NCBI GenBank assembly: GCA_023429365.1
Contig: JAEYVW010000019.1
Span: 1 to 5,624, forward strand
DNA from: Bacteroidota bacterium
GTDB lineage: Bacteria; Bacteroidota; Bacteroidia; Chitinophagales; Chitinophagaceae
Direction: 5' to 3'
DNA length: 5,624 nucleotides
Shown: one piece after another, positions 1 through 5,624 of the stretch
How positions within the stretch are numbered: the first letter of the stretch is position 1
Layout: each line of letters opens with the position of its first letter
Notes under the pieces: generated by a model
The model's input: the letters and a program-made list of their open reading frames with translations, nothing else
Told to the model about the DNA's origin: nothing
Database searches by the model: none
Program-made: the position numbers and the translations under genes

Positions 1-167
1 TCTGCCTGTACAATCGTTATGTAGACGGTCTGGCTACAGCCATGCCCGAAAAGCCCGAATATTTCCAGTCGTTGGCAGAACGTCTGGTTAATCACGGTTA
101 TACCCGCCTGCCACAGGGGTATGATCACTTAAAAAATAATTCTTCAACGAACAACCAGGAAAAATGA
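1..167 (+). CDS. AhpD-like peroxidase-related protein, C-terminal fragment (5' end outside window)
   Basis: This is the last 54 codons of a gene entering from the left. It is read with the first complete codon at base 3 and stops at TGA 165-167. The visible protein starts CLYNRYVDGLAT, then has a hydrophilic segment, a GYTRLPQGYDH stretch and an Asn/Ser/Lys-rich tail. CLYNRYVDGLAT aligns with CMFNRYVDGLAT in the complete gene at 4227 and CMFNRYVDGLGT in the gene at 4779. The distance to the C-terminus and the later Gly-Tyr also correspond. It is therefore very likely a third paralogue of the AhpD/carboxymuconolactone decarboxylase superfamily. The catalytic CxxC region would lie upstream and cannot be seen. 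Its tail is some residues longer than those of the paralogues. Its stop overlaps the receptor start by four bases, which points to co-transcription and coupled translation. Family assignment from this short piece is good but rests entirely on the in-window comparison. Confidence 0.82.
   Translation, partial: CLYNRYVDGLATAMPEKPEYFQSLAERLVNHGYTRLPQGYDHLKNNSSTNNQEK
164..167 (+). other. ATGA stop/start overlap (translational coupling)
   Basis: The receptor start ATG (164-166) and the upstream enzyme stop TGA (165-167) share bases. An AGGA at 157-160 lies only three bases before the ATG. A four-base overlap of this kind is a classic arrangement for translational coupling, in which ribosomes finishing the first gene restart on the second. 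It supports the chosen receptor start, which also directly precedes a good signal peptide. Coupling itself is inferred. Confidence 0.75.
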
Positions 168-2932
168 AAAAAATATTTATTCTGTTCACGCTTAATCTAT
201 ACGCCTCAATCATATTTGCTCAACAAACCAGGATCAGTGGCTCTGTAGGTGATGAAATAACAAAAGAACCGCTTGTCAACGCTTCTATAACTATTAAGGG
301 TAAACTTGCAGGGACGGTTTCGGATTCAAAAGGATCATTCGAGCTGTCCACTAACCAGAAGCCTCCCTTTACGCTGATCATTTCAGTGATCGGTTACGAA
401 CAAAAGGAAATACCTATTGCTTCTGCAGACAACAAAATATCCGTTCAACTCCAGAAACAAACCGGGGTTATGAACGAAGTGGTTATTTCCGCTTCGCGTG
501 TTCAGGAAAATATACTGCAATCACCGGTTAGCGTCGAAAAGATGAATCTTAAAGCCATACAGGAAACACCCGCCATGAGCTTTTATGAAGGATTAAGGAA
601 TATTAAATCGGTGGAAATGGTAACAAGCAGCCTCACATTTGCGCAGATCAATACCCGCGGATTTAACCACACAGGCAATTCACGTTTTTTGCAACTGGTA
701 GACGGTATGGACAATCAAACCCCAGGTTTGAATTTTTCAGTTGGTAATATGCTTGGTGCCTCCGACCTGGACATGGAAAGTGCAGAATTGATTCCCGGAG
801 CGGCATCGGCACTTTATGGTCCGATTGCATTCAATGGGGTATTGCGGATGACAACTAAGGACCCATTTAAATACCAGGGTCTTAGCTCACAGGTTAAAGT
901 AGGAGTCAATCATATCGGTGAAGAACTGGCTGACCCACACGCATTGTATGATCTTTCCCTGCGCTATGCCAAGGCTTTCAACAACCGGTTTGCATTTAAA
1001 GTAAATGCCGCTTATCTCACAGGCCTGGACTGGTATGCCTCAGATTACACGTATGTGGATGCGCAAACACCTGTCGCCAATCGCGGTGATAATAACCCCG
1101 GCAGAAATGCATTGAATATTTATGGTGATGAGGTGGCACGCACCATTACAGGTGTTGGCCGTGTGTCGCGCACCGGGTATGAAGAACGTTTCCTGATGAA
1201 CTATGATGTATACAGTTTAAAACTTGGCGGTGCGCTTCATTACCGCATTACCGATAACCTGGAAGCGATATACGAATACAAGTTTGGAAAGGGCACTGCG
1301 GCGTATACAGGCAGTAACCGGTTTTCGCTTAATAATTTCACCATGCAAAATCACCGGTTCGAACTCAAAGGCAGCAATTATTTTATCAGGGCCTATACCG
1401 CCGAGGAAAACTCGCACGATTCATATAACGCCCGTTCACTTGGCCAGCTCATCAATCGTACCTGGGTACGCGATCTTGCAGGAAACGTGGTGGGCCCCGG
1501 TCAGGCCGACGATGTCTGGTTTGACCGCTATACCCAGGCATACAACGGAAACATCACCGGGGTTGCGGCCGCGAATCATGCAGCGGCACGTGTTTTTGCA
1601 GATCAGGGTCGGTTAGATCCGGGATCAGCAGAATTCAACAGTGAAAAAGACAGGCTGATACAGGTAAGAGGAATGGGTGGCGCCGGTATATTTAGCAACA
1701 GCAAATTTTTTCATACGGAAGCCCAGTATGATTTCAGCAATGTATTGAAAGTGGTGGATGTACTAGTAGGCGGGAACTTTAGAAAATATAATATGTTCAC
1801 CGACGGTACACTGTTTGACGACAAAAATCAAAAGATCACTATTAAGGAATATGGCGTATTTACCCAGGTCTCTAAAAGATTACTGGAGGAGAAGCTAAAA
1901 CTTACTGCATCGATCCGATACGATAAGAATGAGAATTTCGATGGAAACTTTACACCCCGCTTCTCTGCGGTATATACGGCTGCCAAGGTCCATAACTTCC
2001 GTGCTTCTTTTCAAACTGGCTTCAGAAATCCCACACCGGTTGACCAGTACATTAAGTTAAATGCAGGCCCAATCACGATCCTTGGCGGGGTGCCTAACAA
2101 CAGTAAGGACATGAATGTGTATGAAAATTCAGTTACGGCGGCTTCGATGGGAGAATTTGGTCCTGCATTCGGTCAGGCCGTGGGCAGTGGCTCATCTCCG
2201 CAGGATGCAATCATGGCGCATAAAGATAAACTGGTAAAATCGGATGTCGCTTATATCAAACCAGAGTTAATGAGAGCATTTGAGATTGGATATAAGGCAT
2301 TATTTGACAATAAAGTATTTATTGACGTCAATTACTATTTCAGTACCTATACCGACTTTATCATCAACCAGGTCGTTATGCAACCCAACAGCCCGGTTTT
2401 GGGAAGTGATGGTACTATCAACCCAGCAGCTGCTGCTGATCTGTTGAACGGCGACATGACCTTATACCAACTATATACCAATGCTTCCGACAAGGTTACC
2501 TCCCAGGGAGCGACAGCCGGCATTACTTACATGTTTAATAAAGGCTATACTGCGGGTTTCAATGCTACCTGGTCATCTTTTGATATCAAGGATGCAAATC
2601 CAAACAACGTACCTGCTTTCAACACACCTGACTGGCGTACAACAGTAACAATTGGTAACAGCAATATCACAAAACGCCTGGGCTTCAACCTGGCCTGGCG
2701 CTGGCAAAATGCATATGACTGGTACGGATCATTCAATGAACTCAGGCCGGGCAGAATTAACGCTTTTTCTACCATAGATGTAGTTGCCAGTTACACTGTT
2801 CCGCAAATGAAGTCGATTGTAAAAATTGGTGCCAACAATTTACTGAACCACCGCGTCTACCAGGCCTATGGTTCACCTTCAGTAGGTGCAGTGTATTTTA
2901 TTTCTCTAACATTCGACCAGTTAATTCGCTAG
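164..2932 (+). CDS. TonB-dependent outer-membrane receptor with carboxypeptidase-regulatory-like N-terminal domain
   Basis: This 922-residue outer-membrane receptor is predicted to use TonB/ExbBD energy to import a ligand. Residues 1-19 form a signal peptide (MKK, hydrophobic core, cleavage after IFA before QQ). Residues about 23-98 form a CarboxypepD_reg-like beta-sandwich (RISGSV, then EPLVNASITIKG, then SDSKGSFEL, then VIGYE), common in Bacteroidota receptors. NEVVISASR at 104-112 resembles the segment that normally leads into the plug. The plug covers about 113-240 and includes the IPGAASALYGPIAFNGVL motif at 210-227. The rest is a beta-barrel, with the familiar FQTGFRNPT at 616-624 and GANNLLN near the end. 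The C-terminus YFISLTFDQLIR ends in Arg, with the last aromatic residue five positions earlier. No SusD-like lipoprotein gene follows, so this is not a standard SusC/SusD glycan system. The ligand is unknown: siderophore, cofactor, peptide or aromatic compound are all possible. The neighbouring permease and thiol enzymes suggest a small organic molecule. Confidence 0.93.
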   Translation: MKKIFILFTLNLYASIIFAQQTRISGSVGDEITKEPLVNASITIKGKLAGTVSDSKGSFELSTNQKPPFTLIISVIGYEQKEIPIASADNKISVQLQKQTGVMNEVVISASRVQENILQSPVSVEKMNLKAIQETPAMSFYEGLRNIKSVEMVTSSLTFAQINTRGFNHTGNSRFLQLVDGMDNQTPGLNFSVGNMLGASDLDMESAELIPGAASALYGPIAFNGVLRMTTKDPFKYQGLSSQVKVGVNHIGEELADPHALYDLSLRYAKAFNNRFAFKVNAAYLTGLDWYASDYTYVDAQTPVANRGDNNPGRNALNIYGDEVARTITGVGRVSRTGYEERFLMNYDVYSLKLGGALHYRITDNLEAIYEYKFGKGTAAYTGSNRFSLNNFTMQNHRFELKGSNYFIRAYTAEENSHDSYNARSLGQLINRTWVRDLAGNVVGPGQADDVWFDRYTQAYNGNITGVAAANHAAARVFADQGRLDPGSAEFNSEKDRLIQVRGMGGAGIFSNSKFFHTEAQYDFSNVLKVVDVLVGGNFRKYNMFTDGTLFDDKNQKITIKEYGVFTQVSKRLLEEKLKLTASIRYDKNENFDGNFTPRFSAVYTAAKVHNFRASFQTGFRNPTPVDQYIKLNAGPITILGGVPNNSKDMNVYENSVTAASMGEFGPAFGQAVGSGSSPQDAIMAHKDKLVKSDVAYIKPELMRAFEIGYKALFDNKVFIDVNYYFSTYTDFIINQVVMQPNSPVLGSDGTINPAAAADLLNGDMTLYQLYTNASDKVTSQGATAGITYMFNKGYTAGFNATWSSFDIKDANPNNVPAFNTPDWRTTVTIGNSNITKRLGFNLAWRWQNAYDWYGSFNELRPGRINAFSTIDVVASYTVPQMKSIVKIGANNLLNHRVYQAYGSPSVGAVYFISLTFDQLIR

Positions 2933-2960
2933 TCTAACCCAATTAAATTTTCATCAGGAC

Positions 2961-4199
2961 ATGGATACCTCCATTAACATAAACCAGGAAGCCCGTTTAT
3001 CTGTACCCTACCAGGCAACATTGTTTTCAATTTGCTTTATTGCAAGTGCCCTGGGCGGAGCAGTATCCACCTTGATGAGTGTATACCTGCCAGTCGCGGT
3101 CAGGGAACTGCTGGGATATACCGATCCTGATCAATTGAATCGAATAAGCGCTTATATCAATGCCCTTTTTATTTTTGGGTGGGCATTGGGTGGATTTACC
3201 TGGGGAATCGTTAGCGACCGGATCGGAAGAAAAAAATCGCTTTTGCTGGCAATAGGATGTTATGGACTATTCACGGTGCTTACCGGATGGATGACGCATT
3301 GGGCAGGGGTAATGGCTTGTCGCTTTATGAGTGGGTTTGGCGTGGGTGGTGTATTGGTAATATCTTTTACACTATTGAGCGAGGTCTGGCCTAAAAAAAC
3401 CAGGGCCATTGCGGTAGGTATCCTGTCTATTGCATTTCCTGTTGGCATTTTTTCCGCGGGATTAATCAATTACATCGTTGGTTCCTGGCGCGAAGGTTTC
3501 ATGATCGGAATGGTCCCTTTGAGTCTTTCATTACTGGGCATCTTTTTGATCAGGGAATCTGCATACTGGAAAGACAGCAATACACAAAAATCAAATGTTC
3601 AAAATTCTGTTGCCAGCCTTTTCTCTTCCTCGCAGCGGTCAAATGTAATCACCGGTGCCATGATCTTTGGCACAATGCTTATCGGGCTCTGGGCTATTTT
3701 TTCATGGCTCCCCACCTGGGTACAAAGCCTGTCAACCGTGGATGACGCACAAAAGGAAAGGGGGATGAGCATGATGTTGCTCGGGATCGGCGGACTTACC
3801 GGTGGATTTGTTTCCGGCTGGATGGCCAACGCCCTAGGTTTGCACCGATCGATGCTGCTTTGCTTTTCAGCCTGTGCTGTCGTTTCCTTTTTACTTTTCA
3901 AAACAAACACATCGATCAGTATGGTAGTGTATGCGGAGATTGCAGTGCTGGCCCTGTTCTTTGGTGCCAGCCAGGGCGTGTTGAGCGCCTTCATCCCGCA
4001 GTTGTTCCCGGTGGCCATGCGCGCGACCGCTACTGGCTTTTGCTTTAATGTGGGCCGGTTGTTTACAGGTACTGCTGTACTCTTTGTTGGCGTCATGGTA
4101 ACGGCATTGGGAGGATATAGTAACGCCCTGTTTCTATTCTCGTTGGTTTTTGTACTCGGATTGATAGTAATTTTTTATCGCAGGGTGAAGAAATCATAA
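2961..4199 (+). CDS. MFS transporter, aromatic-acid/metabolite:H+ symporter-like
   Basis: This 412-residue inner-membrane transporter has about twelve predicted hydrophobic segments in two halves. The central hydrophilic loop is at about residues 200-228 (Asn/Ser/Gln-rich). MFS motif A is clear in the loop between segments 2 and 3: G82-IVS-D86-R87-I-G89-R90-K-K. It is followed by R121-F-x2-GFGVGG in segment 4 and EVWPKKTR at 141-148 after it. GSWREGF at 174-180 and RESAYW at 198-203 close the first half. In the second half, PQLFPVAMRATATGFCFNVGR at about 346-365 matches the signature loop seen in aromatic-acid, sialate and related symporters. The family is well supported; the substrate and direction are not. 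It starts 28 bases after the receptor stop, at an ATG preceded by AGGAC, and lies 27 bases before the next gene. The same operon therefore encodes an outer-membrane and an inner-membrane step, consistent with import of one compound, although export of a product is also possible. Confidence 0.9.
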   Translation: MDTSININQEARLSVPYQATLFSICFIASALGGAVSTLMSVYLPVAVRELLGYTDPDQLNRISAYINALFIFGWALGGFTWGIVSDRIGRKKSLLLAIGCYGLFTVLTGWMTHWAGVMACRFMSGFGVGGVLVISFTLLSEVWPKKTRAIAVGILSIAFPVGIFSAGLINYIVGSWREGFMIGMVPLSLSLLGIFLIRESAYWKDSNTQKSNVQNSVASLFSSSQRSNVITGAMIFGTMLIGLWAIFSWLPTWVQSLSTVDDAQKERGMSMMLLGIGGLTGGFVSGWMANALGLHRSMLLCFSACAVVSFLLFKTNTSISMVVYAEIAVLALFFGASQGVLSAFIPQLFPVAMRATATGFCFNVGRLFTGTAVLFVGVMVTALGGYSNALFLFSLVFVLGLIVIFYRRVKKS

Positions 4200-4226
4200 A
4201 TAATCTTTTAAATAACAATAATATCT

Positions 4227-4778
4227 ATGGCCCATATCAATGTTCCGGAAGGTGTACCAGGTATCAGGAGCCTGGTGATGTTCAGGCCCGAGACCGGACA
4301 ATATCTATATGAACTGGTACAAATCCTGTTAAGAGGGGAATCCCCCGTTTCAGAAGCTGATCGCGAATTGATCGCTGCTTATGTCTCTTATCGAAATGAT
4401 TGCATGTTTTGCATGAAAAGTCACGCAGCAGCAGCCCGATGTTTGTATGGTGATGAAAAAAATATAGTAGACGAGGTTTTAAAAGATATGGAACGCGCTG
4501 CCGTGAGCAAAAAGCTCAAGGCCCTGCTCCGAATAGCGGGTAAGGTCCAGGTGCTTGGGACAGAGGTAACAGCAGAAGATATCGCGAACGCGAGGAAGGA
4601 GGGCGCCGATGATCGTAGTATCCATGATACGGTATTAATCGCAGCAACCTTCTGCATGTTCAATCGCTATGTAGACGGGCTGGCGACCTTTACGCCTAAT
4701 GATCCGGAAGCCTATGAAGAAATGGGCATAAGGATGACGACACTGGGTTATATTTTACCTCAAAAAATAAAACAATAG
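4227..4778 (+). CDS. AhpD-like / carboxymuconolactone decarboxylase superfamily protein, paralogue 1 (peroxidase-related)
   Basis: This 183-residue, probably cytoplasmic, all-alpha protein has no signal peptide or membrane segment. Residues E47, C59, C62 and H66 form E-x11-C-x2-C-x3-H (bases 4365-4424). That is the spacing of the catalytic Glu, redox Cys pair and His of AhpD alkylhydroperoxidases. The C-terminal half has GADDRSIHDTVLIAA, then C143 and FNRYVDGLAT, typical of the peroxidase-related branch. True 4-carboxymuconolactone decarboxylases lack the CxxC, so the usual database name would mislead; a thiol peroxidase or disulfide reductase role is more likely. An extra cysteine, C72, lies just after the active-site helix. 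It is clearly homologous, about half identical by eye, to the next gene, and both begin MAHIN and share PGIR, FRPET and ILLR. The start is 27 bases after the transporter, behind an A/T-rich leader without a Shine-Dalgarno sequence. The substrate and reductant are unknown. Confidence 0.88.
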   Translation: MAHINVPEGVPGIRSLVMFRPETGQYLYELVQILLRGESPVSEADRELIAAYVSYRNDCMFCMKSHAAAARCLYGDEKNIVDEVLKDMERAAVSKKLKALLRIAGKVQVLGTEVTAEDIANARKEGADDRSIHDTVLIAATFCMFNRYVDGLATFTPNDPEAYEEMGIRMTTLGYILPQKIKQ

Positions 4779-4781
4779 ATG
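4776..4781 (+). other. TAG|ATG zero-gap gene junction
   Basis: The stop TAG (4776-4778) of the first complete AhpD-like gene is followed directly by the ATG (4779-4781) of the second, with no base between them. The ATG opens a MAHIN N-terminus matching that of the upstream paralogue, which fixes the start. Such a junction usually means coupled translation and similar amounts of the two proteins; that consequence is inferred. Confidence 0.8.
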
Positions 4782-5330
4782 GCGCATATCAATTTAGGAA
4801 ACGAACTTCCAGGAATACGTGGGTTGATGGCATTCAGACCCGAGACCGCAAAGCCACTCAATGAACTGGCTGAAATTTTATTGCGCGACGATCAGAATAC
4901 ATTATCACGTGGAGAACGCGAGCTCATCGGCGCTTTTGTATCATCGCTAAATGACTGCCATTTTTGTCAACATGTGCACGGCGCCCTGGCCGGGCATTAC
5001 CTGCAATGCGATATACAACAAATCAAAGCCATCAATAATGATCCCCTGACCGCGCCTATTTCCCATAAACTTAAAACCCTATTGTCAATCGCTGCAAGTG
5101 TACAGAAAGGAGGTCGCGCAGTGACGGTAGAACAGGTTCAGGAAGCAAGAGCAGCAGGAGCAACGGACCGGGAAATACATGACACCGTTTTAATAGCAGC
5201 CGCTTTTTGCATGTTTAACCGATATGTGGATGGTCTGGGCACCTGGGCTCCACAGGATGTTTCGTTTTATACGGAACGTGCACCGCGACGTGCAATGGAA
5301 GGTTACCTGGATTTTGATTTGAATAAATAA
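4779..5330 (+). CDS. AhpD-like / carboxymuconolactone decarboxylase superfamily protein, paralogue 2 (peroxidase-related)
   Basis: This protein also has 183 residues and lacks a signal peptide. It keeps the AhpD-type catalytic pattern as E48, C60, C63 and H67 (bases 4920-4979), inside GERELIGAFVSSLNDCHFC. It is richer in histidine around the active site than its paralogue: NDCHFCQHVHGA has three His residues. Downstream it has GATDREIHDTVLIAAAF, then C144 and FNRYVDGLGT, and it ends in an acidic/aromatic segment (GYLDFDLNK). Compared with the upstream copy, C72 is not conserved, but a different cysteine occurs at C77. The two complete genes have clearly diverged in both DNA and protein, so this is an old duplication rather than a recent one. 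AhpD and carboxymuconolactone decarboxylases work as trimers or hexamers, so mixed oligomers with the neighbour are plausible (inference). It is the last gene of the apparent operon. The specific reaction is unknown. Confidence 0.88.
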   Translation: MAHINLGNELPGIRGLMAFRPETAKPLNELAEILLRDDQNTLSRGERELIGAFVSSLNDCHFCQHVHGALAGHYLQCDIQQIKAINNDPLTAPISHKLKTLLSIAASVQKGGRAVTVEQVQEARAAGATDREIHDTVLIAAAFCMFNRYVDGLGTWAPQDVSFYTERAPRRAMEGYLDFDLNK

Positions 5331-5333
5331 TAA

Positions 5334-5386
5334 GTCAGGGTAAGGGATTAATTCATTTGGGTATTTGCTTTTCAAATCCTCCTGAC
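5334..5386 (+). terminator. Possible weak terminator/stem-loop after the operon
   Basis: GTCAGG (5334-5339) can pair with CCTGAC (5381-5386). Inside that, GGATT (5345-5349) can pair with AATCC (5375-5379), and ATTTG (5363-5367) can fold back on CAAAT (5373-5377) over a CTTTT loop; the last two compete at the edge. It starts just after the last operon stop, where a terminator would be expected. The stem is interrupted and there is no immediate T-run; the first T-rich stretch, CCCTTTTATT, begins about ten bases later. This is a tentative call. Confidence 0.25.
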
Positions 5387-5388
5387 GC

Positions 5389-5432
5389 AATATGCCCTTT
5401 TATTGCCGCAAATGCCCCTTGGCATGCATATT
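5389..5432. repeat. Nested inverted repeats, possible operator, upstream of the DoxX-like gene
   Basis: The outer arms are AATATGC (5389-5395) and GCATATT (5426-5432). Inside lies a perfect short dyad, ATGCC-CCTT-GGCAT (5412-5425). ATGCCC also occurs as a direct repeat at 5392 and 5412, exactly 20 bases apart, about two helical turns. The inner dyad covers the putative -33 TTG (5419-5421), the position expected for a repressor site. No regulator gene lies in the window, so the operator role is inference; a short RNA hairpin is the alternative. Confidence 0.35.
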
Positions 5433-5450
5433 AGTTCTGTTATAGATTTG
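5419..5450 (+). promoter_or_regulatory. Putative Bacteroidota-type promoter for the DoxX-like gene
   Basis: TTG at 5419-5421 and TAGATTTG at 5443-5450 are separated by 21 bases. They match the known Bacteroidota housekeeping promoter pattern of a -33 TTG and a -7 TAnnTTTG. Transcription would begin a few bases after 5450, leaving an A/T-rich leader of roughly 60 bases before the ATG at 5518. Its position after the operon and before the next gene fits a separate transcription unit. The call rests on consensus match and location only. Confidence 0.55.
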
Positions 5451-5517
5451 TGTATATAAAAATCTGATACAATTTCTTTTCAGCGTTATCGTAAACACAT
5501 ACCTCAAACTGTTAAAT

Positions 5518-5624
5518 ATGCAACCTAAAACGATCAACATTCTCTATTGGGTATTTACCATTCTCTTCGCCGGGCTGATGATCTATTCATCATACGGTAG
5601 TATACTGGTCGATGCCGATTCGAA
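5518..5624 (+). CDS. DoxX-like family small membrane protein, N-terminal fragment (3' end outside window)
   Basis: An open frame starts at ATG 5518 and remains open to the window edge, giving 35 complete codons (MQPKTINILYWVFTILFAGL, then MIYSSYGSILVDADS). One clear hydrophobic segment runs over about residues 7-23. The pattern of a short polar N-terminus, YWVFTILF and a Ser/Tyr-rich turn resembles the start of DoxX-like (DoxX_2-type) proteins of Bacteroidota. Those proteins are typically about 120-130 residues with four membrane helices. Such proteins are poorly characterised; some DoxX relatives have been linked to redox or thiol stress. The assignment comes from memory of the family and a short fragment, so it is moderate. 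The ATG is preceded by an A/T-rich leader without a Shine-Dalgarno sequence, and a good promoter match lies about 70 bases upstream. It is probably not part of the preceding operon. Confidence 0.55.
   Translation, partial: MQPKTINILYWVFTILFAGLMIYSSYGSILVDADS

Noticed and set aside
1217..1616. Open frames on both strands inside the receptor gene (minus 1217-1417, plus 1224-1616)
   Set aside because: They lie wholly inside the well-supported receptor frame and show no recognisable family features, so they are shadow frames.
164..2932. SusC-type glycan receptor
   Set aside because: It is at the short end for SusC, no SusD lipoprotein gene follows and no glycan-degrading enzyme is nearby. A general TonB receptor is the safer call.
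2933..2960. Internal promoter or terminator between receptor and transporter
   Set aside because: The 28-base gap contains no -33/-7 pair and no stem-loop; it reads as a simple operon spacer.
3599..4096. 165-codon minus-strand open frame inside the transporter gene
   Set aside because: It is antisense to conserved MFS motifs and its translation is low-complexity (Pro, Thr, Ala, Lys) without domain features, so it is a shadow of the real gene.
4227..5330. 4-carboxymuconolactone decarboxylase of the beta-ketoadipate pathway
   Set aside because: The proteins carry the AhpD CxxC and His, are longer than PcaC, and no other protocatechuate-pathway gene is present.
4227..5330. Recent tandem duplication or mobile-element-driven repeat
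   Set aside because: The two genes are clearly diverged in both DNA and protein, and no transposase, terminal repeats or target duplications are visible.
5190..5390. Minus-strand 66-codon open frame spanning the end of the second AhpD-like gene and the intergenic region
   Set aside because: It overlaps a well-supported gene, has no recognisable features and no promoter-like sequence on that strand that I could identify.

Overview
The window looks like chromosomal DNA of a Bacteroidota bacterium, probably from the Chitinophagaceae/Sphingobacteriales side. Three things suggest this. The outer-membrane receptor has the N-terminal carboxypeptidase-regulatory-like domain typical of that phylum. 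Start codons sit behind A-rich leaders with little Shine-Dalgarno signal. The only promoter I can point to fits the Bacteroidota -33/-7 pattern (TTG, 21 bases, TAnnTTTG). Genus-level placement is inference.

Layout, all on the + strand. (1) Bases 1-167 are the 3' end of a gene whose C-terminus resembles the two enzyme genes at the other end of the cluster. (2) Bases 164-2932 encode a full-length 922-residue TonB-dependent receptor whose ATG overlaps the previous stop (ATGA). (3) Bases 2961-4199 encode a 412-residue inner-membrane MFS transporter resembling aromatic-acid/metabolite:H+ symporters. (4) and (5) Bases 4227-4778 and 4779-5330 encode two 183-residue paralogues of the AhpD/carboxymuconolactone decarboxylase superfamily (peroxidase-related type), abutting as TAG|ATG. 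(6) A 187-base intergenic region holds a probable promoter and nested inverted repeats. (7) Bases 5518-5624 are the start of a small membrane protein that looks like the DoxX-like family and runs off the window.

The first five genes are tightly packed (4-base overlap, then gaps of 28, 27 and 0 bases) with no visible internal promoter, so they look like one operon that begins upstream. The architecture is thiol enzyme, outer-membrane receptor, inner-membrane permease, thiol enzyme, thiol enzyme. Both complete enzymes keep the AhpD-type catalytic pattern E-x11-C-x2-C-x3-H, and all three share another cysteine just before an NRYVDGL motif. The simplest reading is a cassette that imports an unknown small molecule across both membranes and processes it, or copes with its redox stress, using a set of AhpD-like proteins that may assemble together. 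The substrate and chemistry cannot be read from the sequence. The genes after 5330 appear to be a separate transcription unit.
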